Shown here: in pieces, positions 14,591 through 20,356 of the stretch | How positions within the stretch are numbered: the first letter of the stretch is position 1 | Layout: each line of letters opens with the position of its first letter | Origin: Caldifarciminota bacterium | GTDB lineage: Bacteria; WOR-3; Hydrothermia; UBA1063; CAJXJZ01 | Length of the DNA: 20,356 nt | Reading direction: 5' to 3' | NCBI GenBank assembly: GCA_027073945.1 | Contig: JALTEL010000379.1 | Coordinates: 1 to 20,356 of the forward strand | Made by a program: the position numbers and the translations under genes | Notes under the pieces: generated by a model | The model's input: the letters and a program-made list of their open reading frames with translations, nothing else | The model's database searches: none | What the model was told of the DNA's origin: nothing

Positions 14591-15349
14591 TCAAACCTCC
14601 TTTCCATCAAATTCTTCAATATAAAGATACCTTCCACAGTTTTCGCATCTCTGGAATTCCTTGCCGCTTTTGAGGTCGGTTATTGCCTCAAATGGGACAA
14701 CAGAGTTGCATCCTGTGCATACATATTCCTTATCTCCTTTTTCATCGGTTATTTCCTTTACAGGAACAATAATCCTCAAAAAGCCTTTACTTTTCAGTCT
14801 TTCATACTTTTTTAAATAATTCGCCCGAATTTCTCCTTTTATCTTTGCTCGTGCCGTATTCAACATATCTCTCTTATGCTCAATACCGGTGAATTCCTCT
14901 TTCAACTCGTTAATATGCCTTTTTATTTCTGCAATAGAATTTTCTATTTCTTTACTTCTCAAAGGTATGCCGGATTTTAAATTTTCTATCTCTTCCATTA
15001 TATCCAGTGCATGGTTTTCAAGTTCTTCTACAAGATTTTTCTGGTGCTCAATCTGAGACTGCATTGCCTGATACTCCGCATTGGTTTTCATTTTAAGCAG
15101 CTGGGCACGGAAATCTCTTTCTTTTTCACGCTCAGCATCAATCTTGCTGTTCTGTATTTTTAGCTCAACCTGTTTTTGTTTAAGTTTTTCCTGCATTTCT
15201 TCCATCTCTTCGTTAAGTTCTTTAATACTTTCCTGTTCTTTTTGTATCTGCTGAGGTATTGTCTCTCTTCTGTGAGAAACATCTTCAAGACCAAGGTCAA
15301 TTTTCTGCAATTCAATAAGCTTCGTATAATCCGACATTTTATCTGGCAT
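14591..15349 (-). CDS. Coiled-coil protein with C-terminal C4 zinc ribbon (CT398/DUF164-like)
   Basis: 252 residues. A long antiparallel coiled coil (about residues 10-190, Glu/Lys/Gln-rich heptads) is followed by a four-cysteine zinc ribbon (CTGC, then CENC) near the C-terminus. This is the architecture of the widespread CT398-like family, whose function is poorly known. I chose ATG 15349 because the promoter at 15356-15384 places +1 exactly there and no Shine-Dalgarno exists. An internal ATG four codons on (MSDYTKL) is the alternative. The open frame extends upstream to 15427 but would cross the promoter. It is first in the operon and ends one base before the rpoZ ATG. Confidence 0.88.
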   Translation of the reverse strand: MPDKMSDYTKLIELQKIDLGLEDVSHRRETIPQQIQKEQESIKELNEEMEEMQEKLKQKQVELKIQNSKIDAEREKERDFRAQLLKMKTNAEYQAMQSQIEHQKNLVEELENHALDIMEEIENLKSGIPLRSKEIENSIAEIKRHINELKEEFTGIEHKRDMLNTARAKIKGEIRANYLKKYERLKSKGFLRIIVPVKEITDEKGDKEYVCTGCNSVVPFEAITDLKSGKEFQRCENCGRYLYIEEFDGKEV

Positions 15350-15355
15350 ATCTTT

Positions 15356-15384
15356 ATTATACATCCCATAACTTGAACAATCAA
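15356..15384 (-). promoter_or_regulatory. Promoter of the zinc-ribbon/rpoZ/coaBC/udg/coaX operon, predicted leaderless
   Basis: On the minus strand TTGATT (15379-15384) and TATAAT (15356-15361) are separated by 17 bp. The sixth base after the -10 box is followed directly by the A of ATG at 15349. The -35 box is one base away from that of the divergent hsp20 promoter. Confidence 0.7.
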
Positions 15385-15385
15385 T

Positions 15386-15414
15386 TTGATTTTTTAGCTG
15401 ATATGGATTAAAAT
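15386..15414 (+). promoter_or_regulatory. Promoter of hsp20-lon
   Basis: TTGATT (15386-15391) and TAAAAT (15409-15414) are separated by 17 bp, with predicted +1 near 15421 and a short leader carrying AAAGGAGG. No CIRCE-type inverted repeat is seen. Confidence 0.6.
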
Positions 15415-15438
15415 TAAATATAATCAAAGGAGGTAATA

Positions 15439-15831
15439 ATGTTTGGCAGGTTATTTGATGATTTTTTCACATTTGATGAAAGCCAGAAATTCGGTTCCCC
15501 CACATACACTCCTCCTATGGATATAGTGGAAAAACAGGACAGTTATCTTGTAATAGTAGAGGTTCCAGGCACCTCTAAAGATAATCTAAAAGTGACATTT
15601 CATGGCAATGTTTTGAATGTAGAAGGGTACAGACCGAGACTTCCGGAAGAAGAACAAACCGACAAATTTCACCACAGTGAAATTTACTTTGGGCCATTTA
15701 AGAGAAGCATAGAGTTTCCACAGGGTACAGTCTCACTGCAAGGTATTGACTCTTACTATCAACAAGGATTCTTGTACATAAGCATTCCCAAAAAAGTAGT
15801 CAGGAAAATTGAAATAAAAGTGGAGGATTAG
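15439..15831 (+). CDS. Small heat shock protein (Hsp20/alpha-crystallin family)
   Basis: A 130-residue ATP-independent holdase. The alpha-crystallin domain spans about residues 24-120: PPMDIVEKQDSYLVIVEVPG opens it, GNVLNVEGYR is the central strand, and GFLYISIPK corresponds to the conserved GxLxIxxPK motif. The short N-terminal arm (MFGRLFDDFF) is aromatic-rich, as usual. It has a strong AAAGGAGG site and lies one base before lon, so chaperone and protease should be made together. Confidence 0.95.
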   Translation: MFGRLFDDFFTFDESQKFGSPTYTPPMDIVEKQDSYLVIVEVPGTSKDNLKVTFHGNVLNVEGYRPRLPEEEQTDKFHHSEIYFGPFKRSIEFPQGTVSLQGIDSYYQQGFLYISIPKKVVRKIEIKVED

Positions 15832-15832
15832 T

Positions 15833-18193
15833 ATGGAGAAAGATAAGAAGATAATAACCGCTGAAGAGATAAAAATTCCTGAGATAACACCAATTCTACC
15901 CATAAAAGGAGGTGTTGTTTTCCCCAACCTTATAGTTCCTCTTGTCATAACAGATGAAAAATCAAAGAGATTGGTGGATGACATTCTCAAGGGAGATAGA
16001 ATAATAACTGCTCTGAGTCAGAAAAATGACAAAAAAGAACCGGACATTGAAGACCTGTTCACAGTTGGCACTGCATCTCTCATTTTGAAAATGATGAAAA
16101 CATTGGATGGCACTGTCAGGGTTATGATACAGGGAATGGAAAGAGTCCGTGTCGTTGAAGTTATTGAGAAAGAGCCTTATATAAGGTGCAAAATAGAAAA
16201 AGTGCCTGAAATTTCAAAAACAGGGGTGGAAGTAGAAGCTATCTCACACAATATACTCAAAAATTTTCATGAAATTGTTAAATCCACTCCATATCTGACA
16301 GACGAACTGTCTCAAATAGCCGCAAATATAAAAGATTATTCGAAACTCGCAGATTTTATTACATCATATATGAACTTTCCTGTTGCTGAAAAACAGAAAA
16401 TTCTGGAGGAACAGGATGTAGAAAAGCGACTGAGGATTGTACTGGAACTTTTAACAAAGGAAATAGAGGTTATAAAAGTCTCGGAAAAAATTCAAAGCAG
16501 CGTAAAAGATGAATTAGACAAGGGGCAGCGGGAATATATTCTGAAGGAACAACTAAAGGCTATTCAAAAGGAACTGGGGATTTTAGATGACAGACAAAAG
16601 GAAATAAAAGATATAAAAGAAAAAGAAGCCAAGAAAAAATTGCCGGATTATGTGAAAGAGGTGCTGGACAAAGAAATAGATAGGTTATCAAAAATGATGT
16701 CAGGCTCCCCGGAAGCCACTGTTGTGAGGAATTACATAGATTGGATTTTATCCCTGCCATGGCTTGATGAAACAAAAGACAGATTAGACGTAAAAAGGGC
16801 GAGGAAAATCCTCAATGAAGACCATTATGACCTGGAAAAAGTTAAGGAGAGAATACTGGAATTCCTTGCAGTCAGAACATTGCGTAAAGACACGAGAGGC
16901 CCTATTATATGTTTTGTCGGGCCGCCCGGAGTGGGTAAAACTTCTCTTGGCAGGTCCATCGCGCGTGCAATGGGCAGGAAATTTATTCGTATGTCCTTAG
17001 GGGGTATACGCGATGAAGCAGAAATAAGAGGGCATAGAAGGACTTATATCGGAGCTCTACCGGGTAGAATTATCCAGGGAATAAAGAATGCCGGTGCAAG
17101 AAATCCCGTGTTTATGCTGGATGAAATAGATAAAGTCGGCATGGATTTTCGCGGAGACCCAACATCAGCACTTCTGGAAGTCCTTGACCCGGAGCAGAAT
17201 TTTAGCTTTGAAGACCATTATCTGGACATGCCGTTTGACCTGTCAAAGGTATTCTTTATAGCTACTGCCAACAGAATTGACACCATTCCTCCTGCCCTGT
17301 TTGACAGAATGGAGGTAATACATTTACCGGGATACATTGATATTGAAAAATTAAAGATAGCCCAGCAATATCTTATAGCAAGACAGCAAACAGAAAACGG
17401 ATTGTCTGAATACAATATAGCATTTTATCCCTCTGCAATACTCAAAATTGCAAGAGACTATACAAGAGAATCAGGGGTCAGGAATTTGGAGCGCAGCATT
17501 GGAGCTATTATGCGTAAAATTGCCATGGAAGTATCAGAAGGAAAAATCAGTAAAGAGCAAAAAATCAAGATTACTCCGCGAAAAATTTCCAGATACCTCG
17601 GGCCTCCGATATTTTACAGAGAAATAAAAGAGCGGGTAATCGAGCCTGGCATAGTTACAGGTCTGGCTTGGACACCTGTTGGAGGAGAGATACTTTTTAT
17701 AGAAGCATTGAAAATTCCTGGCGGCAAAAATCTAATAATAACAGGTCAAATCGGCAATGTAATGAAAGAATCATGTCAGGCTGCACTTTCACTTGTTAAG
17801 TCAAAAGCCAAAAAGCTCAACATAGATAGAAAAATATTTGAAAAATATGATATTCATATTCATGTTCCCGAGGGTGCAACGCCCAAAGACGGACCTTCGG
17901 CAGGTATCACCATATTTGTGGCACTTGTATCCCTTTTGACAGACAGGGCAATCTCACAGGATATTGCAATGACGGGAGAGATCACTCTACGCGGCAAAAT
18001 ACTTCCAGTAGGAGGGATAAAAGAAAAAATCATAGCAGCTCACAGAGCAGGAATAAAGGACATAATTCTGCCCAAATGGAACATTTCAAATCTTGGGGAC
18101 GTCCCTGCTTATATAAAGAAAGATATAAACTTCCATCCGGTGAACAACGTGGATAACGTAATAGATATAATATTTAAAAAACAAAAGGAGTGA
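15833..18193 (+). CDS. lon: ATP-dependent protease Lon
   Basis: 786 residues, the usual length for bacterial LonA. The N-terminal substrate-recognition domain starts with [18 protein letters not shown]. The coiled-coil linker is about 190-260. The AAA+ module has Walker A GPPGVGKT (363-370) and Walker B VFMLDEID (426-433). The Ser-Lys protease domain has S689 in PKDGPSAG and K732 in [14 protein letters not shown]. It degrades misfolded and regulatory proteins in the cytoplasm. It is preceded by GGAGG and followed by overlapping coding context for the DUF4139 gene. Confidence 0.98.
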   Translation: MEKDKKIITAEEIKIPEITPILPIKGGVVFPNLIVPLVITDEKSKRLVDDILKGDRIITALSQKNDKKEPDIEDLFTVGTASLILKMMKTLDGTVRVMIQGMERVRVVEVIEKEPYIRCKIEKVPEISKTGVEVEAISHNILKNFHEIVKSTPYLTDELSQIAANIKDYSKLADFITSYMNFPVAEKQKILEEQDVEKRLRIVLELLTKEIEVIKVSEKIQSSVKDELDKGQREYILKEQLKAIQKELGILDDRQKEIKDIKEKEAKKKLPDYVKEVLDKEIDRLSKMMSGSPEATVVRNYIDWILSLPWLDETKDRLDVKRARKILNEDHYDLEKVKERILEFLAVRTLRKDTRGPIICFVGPPGVGKTSLGRSIARAMGRKFIRMSLGGIRDEAEIRGHRRTYIGALPGRIIQGIKNAGARNPVFMLDEIDKVGMDFRGDPTSALLEVLDPEQNFSFEDHYLDMPFDLSKVFFIATANRIDTIPPALFDRMEVIHLPGYIDIEKLKIAQQYLIARQQTENGLSEYNIAFYPSAILKIARDYTRESGVRNLERSIGAIMRKIAMEVSEGKISKEQKIKITPRKISRYLGPPIFYREIKERVIEPGIVTGLAWTPVGGEILFIEALKIPGGKNLIITGQIGNVMKESCQAALSLVKSKAKKLNIDRKIFEKYDIHIHVPEGATPKDGPSAGITIFVALVSLLTDRAISQDIAMTGEITLRGKILPVGGIKEKIIAAHRAGIKDIILPKWNISNLGDVPAYIKKDINFHPVNNVDNVIDIIFKKQKE

Positions 18194-18195
18194 CC

Positions 18196-19740
18196 ATGCA
18201 GATAATATTGCTACTCATCGGCATTTTGATACATCCTGGAATTGATACCGTAGTGATATACAATAATCAATCCAGAATTATCAGAACAACAACAGTGCAT
18301 ATAAGAGGAGAGGATACACTATATCTTACCAGCCTTCCCTGGAGTACGGACAATGTAAGCGTCAGTGCAAAAGGATTGGAGATTGAAGATGTCGGGATTA
18401 CAAAAAATTATGCCAAATCTCCGACTACCTATGAGAAAAGTTTGATAGACTCCATCGATACTCTCACATTCAAAAAAAGTAAACTTGAGGCTTCGGTGCA
18501 ATCAGAACAGACAAAACAAAAGTTTATACAAACCATATCATCCCAACTGCCTGGCCAGGCAGCTATCAATTACCACAATCCCATATCAGCAGAAACCCTG
18601 AGAGGCATTTTAAATCTCATAGGGACAGAATCCCAAAAATCAGGCCTGAAAATTTTAAAACTACAGAGAAAAATAGCAGAATTGGATAATAAAATAAATA
18701 TATTAAAAGATAAGTTAAAAGACATAAGAAGTCGTAATCCGAAGAAAAAGACCATTCGCATAATCGCTTTTTCCCGCAGTTCTTCTGATTATCATATTAA
18801 AATAGCATACAATGTGCAGGGAGGAAGGTGGACGCCTCGCTACAACATAAAAGCGTTGATTGATGCTGGCAAGTTGGAACTAACCGCATTCGCCTCCGTC
18901 TTTCAGAACACAGGTGAAGACTGGAAAAATTGTCATTTACTGCTATCCACAGCAAGTCCGATTTTCAATATTCGGACACCCAAAGTCAATCCATGGTACA
19001 TTTATAAATATAGGCGAATTCAAGCAGCCAGATCAAGTTCAAGGGATAAGGCATACGAAAAAGAAGCAGCACCAATGCTACAAGCTACAGGATGGCGAAA
19101 ACCGAGCTCTCCAATTGAACAGGGTGTTTCTCTGCAGTATGCCGTGCCCTATAAGCATACGGTTAAAAGCGGTGGCTCCCCTGCCCAAATAACAATAACA
19201 AAAAATAGTTTCACCGCTCATTTTAATTATCTGATAATTCCGAGATTACTGCCAAAAGCCTTCTTAGAAGCTCATTTTAAAAATAATACAAAATACATTT
19301 TTATGCAGGGCTATGCATCCACGTTTGTTGGTAATGATTATACGGGGAAAACGATGCTAAGCAATTTGACTCCATCCGATTCCGCCACAATTTATCCCGG
19401 CACAGATGATAGAATCAAAGTCGAACGGAAGTTGATAGAGAAAAAAGTCAGGAAGTCAGGCCTCGGAGGAAAAACAATCGTCAGAGAATTTACTTATGAA
19501 AATACTGTGACCAATTTACACAAAACCCCTATTGATATAACAATGGTGGAAGAAGTCCCCGTTTCAACCGACGCAGATATAAAAATAACCTATGTTAAAT
19601 TTTCAGTGTCTCCGGACAGGTCGGAAAAAGGTATGGGCATCTTTTATTGGAATAGAAAGCTTAATGGAGGCCAGAAACTCACAGTTAGAGTTTCGTTTGC
19701 CATAAAAAGCCCGGCACATACAACGCTTTCAGGTATATAA
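18196..19740 (+). CDS. DUF4139 (MuiA-like) secreted protein
   Basis: 514 residues from the ATG at 18196, chosen because AAGGAG ends 5 nt upstream; a GTG two codons earlier lies in the lon stop. The N-terminus (MQIILLLIGILIHPG) is a short hydrophobic signal-like segment with no basic residue. A DUF4140-like beta region follows (about 17-75), then a coiled coil (about 75-170), then the DUF4139 region with IAYNVQGGRWTPRYNIKA and TGEDWKNCHLLLSTASP (about 258-275), the hallmark of the family. Function is unknown; one relative was named for inhibition of mucoidy. Directly after lon, probably cotranscribed. About 30 residues near 290-320 are low-complexity and basic, as in the family's variable insert. 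Confidence 0.82.
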   Translation: MQIILLLIGILIHPGIDTVVIYNNQSRIIRTTTVHIRGEDTLYLTSLPWSTDNVSVSAKGLEIEDVGITKNYAKSPTTYEKSLIDSIDTLTFKKSKLEASVQSEQTKQKFIQTISSQLPGQAAINYHNPISAETLRGILNLIGTESQKSGLKILKLQRKIAELDNKINILKDKLKDIRSRNPKKKTIRIIAFSRSSSDYHIKIAYNVQGGRWTPRYNIKALIDAGKLELTAFASVFQNTGEDWKNCHLLLSTASPIFNIRTPKVNPWYIYKYRRIQAARSSSRDKAYEKEAAPMLQATGWRKPSSPIEQGVSLQYAVPYKHTVKSGGSPAQITITKNSFTAHFNYLIIPRLLPKAFLEAHFKNNTKYIFMQGYASTFVGNDYTGKTMLSNLTPSDSATIYPGTDDRIKVERKLIEKKVRKSGLGGKTIVREFTYENTVTNLHKTPIDITMVEEVPVSTDADIKITYVKFSVSPDRSEKGMGIFYWNRKLNGGQKLTVRVSFAIKSPAHTTLSGI

Positions 19741-19898
19741 AATATACACAAAAAGTTGATTTCTATTCAGATAGAATAGTAATGTTCATTTCTGATACGT
19801 ACTGCAGAAAAGTTACAATTACAACTACCAATAAGCAAATCCCCAAGGAAGAAGTTTTGAAATGGCTAACATCTAACTTACAGGCCTTTCAGCCTGCA
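19741..19898. other. Convergent intergenic region between the DUF4139 and RRM genes
   Basis: 158 bp. It holds a weak hairpin CTATTC/GAATAG (19763-19779) and a GC hairpin CAGGC/GCCTG (19881-19896). The latter starts 2 nt after the RRM gene's stop on the minus strand and may act as its terminator, although no T-run follows. It also holds one arm of a 17-nt inverted repeat (19856-19872). A coding-like open frame runs through on the plus strand, but no start signal supports it. Confidence 0.45.
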
Positions 19899-20252
19899 TC
19901 AATATCTTCTGTTAAAATCTCTTCTCTGCTTTCTGGGTGGCCTTGCCTCGTCAATTCTCAGCGTCCTGCCTTCAAATTCCTTCTCGTTAAGAGCTTCTCT
20001 GGCTTTTTCCGCTTCTTCGGGACTGGACATCTCAACAAAGCCAAATCCTCTTCCCTCAATGATATTTACGGATTTTACCTCACCATATTGGGAAAAGAGA
20101 TTTTGCAGCTGGTCATTGGTCACTGAGTAACTCAGATTCCCCACATATAATTTGTTACCTTGCATTGCTACCTCCTTGCAATTTTGGATTTTCCCGTTCT
20201 TTTCTGGATGGATTGTTTATCTCCTTCCTTACGACATGTTAGCCATTTCAAA
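19856..20252. repeat. 17-nt inverted repeat flanking the RRM gene
   Basis: TTTGAAATGGCTAACAT occurs at 19856-19872 on the plus strand and again, inverted, at 20236-20252. One arm lies in the RRM leader and the other just beyond its stop codon, so the transcript's two ends could pair. Confidence 0.6.
19899..20165 (-). CDS. Small RRM-domain RNA-binding protein
   Basis: 88 residues with a single RNA recognition motif. RNP2 is KLYVGNL (about 5-11), RNP1 is GRGFGFVEM (about 38-46), and the closing strand is GRTLRIDEARP. A short basic tail follows (RKQRRDFNRRY). Small single-RRM proteins of this kind occur in cyanobacteria and many other bacteria, often cold-regulated, and bind single-stranded RNA; the target here is unknown. 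AAGGAGG lies 5 nt before the ATG. The gene is alone on its transcript, with a predicted leader of over 100 nt. Confidence 0.93.
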   Translation of the reverse strand: MQGNKLYVGNLSYSVTNDQLQNLFSQYGEVKSVNIIEGRGFGFVEMSSPEEAEKAREALNEKEFEGRTLRIDEARPPRKQRRDFNRRY

Positions 20253-20273
20253 TGATATCCAAACGTTTGAACA
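20166..20273 (-). promoter_or_regulatory. Long 5' leader of the RRM gene
   Basis: The leader holds a perfect palindrome CAAACGTTTG (20260-20269), a five-codon open frame (ATG GCT AAC ATG TCG TAA), a purine-rich Shine-Dalgarno-like AAGGAAGGAG with no start codon after it, and then the true AAGGAGG site. Such leaders are typical of mRNAs controlled by structure, for example cold-shock genes; that role is inference. Confidence 0.35.
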
Positions 20274-20279
20274 GGTTTC

Positions 20280-20309
20280 ATATTAAAATAGGTTTTTTAT
20301 TGCTGACAA
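20280..20309 (-). promoter_or_regulatory. Probable promoter of the RRM gene
   Basis: On the minus strand TTGTCA (20304-20309) and TAATAT (20280-20285) are spaced by 18 bp. Predicted +1 is near 20273, about 108 nt before the ATG. AT-richness makes the -10 call uncertain by a base. Confidence 0.5.
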
Positions 20310-20356
20310 AATAGACTTTCCTTACATAGAATTAAATATACACAAAAGAATTATGA

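Noticed and set aside
15350..15427. N-terminal extension of the zinc-ribbon protein
   Set aside because: It would be encoded across the -10 and -35 boxes of its own promoter, and the residues do not resemble the family.
19743..20126. Plus-strand open frame after the DUF4139 gene, with a coding-like first 40 residues
   Set aside because: Most of it is antisense to the clear RRM gene, and it has no ribosome-binding site. It could be a decayed remnant, but this cannot be shown.
19740..20347. Direct repeat AAATATACACAAAA at 19740-19753 and 20334-20347
   Set aside because: A 14-nt AT-rich repeat is expected by chance in 20 kb, and nothing marks an insertion.

Overview
The window is a gene-dense, AT-rich stretch of bacterial chromosome holding almost only housekeeping genes. 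Spacers are short, Shine-Dalgarno sites are often strong (AAGGAGG-like), and I can read sigma-70-type promoters directly (TTGaxx, 17 bp, TAtaaT-like). I see no insertion sequence, phage, CRISPR array, toxin-antitoxin pair or defence system. The lineage cannot be fixed from sequence alone. The Shine-Dalgarno and sigma-70 signals, the recF-dciA-gyrB order, a family-4 uracil-DNA glycosylase, an EF-P with arginine at its tip and divergent CoaBC and CoaX would fit a deep-branching or uncultured AT-rich bacterium. That is inference.

Layout. 1-526 (+): 3' end of a Y-family DNA polymerase. 642-2046 (-): deoC followed by an RsuA/RluB-type pseudouridine synthase. 2158-6886 (+): one operon, rplY(ctc)-pth-small unknown gene-pepP/Q-efp-accB-tRNA nucleotidyltransferase, centred on translation. 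6964-7890 (-): hup (HU) and then a lipoprotein gene whose start lies inside the hup terminator. 7918-11204 (-): recF-dciA-gyrB with its terminator. 11309-11421 (+): promoter and gene for tRNA-Ala(CGC). 11403-15384 (-): zinc-ribbon coiled-coil protein-rpoZ-coaBC-udg-LytR_C protein-coaX, an operon carrying two CoA-biosynthesis genes. 15386-19740 (+): hsp20-lon-DUF4139 protein, a protein quality-control operon. 19899-20309 (-): a small RRM RNA-binding protein with a long leader. No gene-free stretch exceeds 300 bases.

How the parts relate. The tRNA-Ala gene lacks a genomic CCA, and a CCA-adding-family enzyme is encoded in the window. Pth and EF-P handle peptidyl-tRNA and stalled ribosomes. RecF, DciA and GyrB are the usual replication/repair cluster. 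CoaBC and CoaX share a transcript.

Most interesting points: CoaBC has Ser and His where the decarboxylase normally has its catalytic Cys and Asn; recF and the zinc-ribbon gene have near-consensus promoters placed so that transcripts should be leaderless; the coaX 3' end overlaps tRNA-Ala on the other strand; the lipoprotein start sits in a terminator loop; an 81-residue gene of unknown function is coupled between pth and pepP; and the RRM gene has a long leader flanked by a 17-nt inverted repeat. I found no clearly undescribed multi-gene system.
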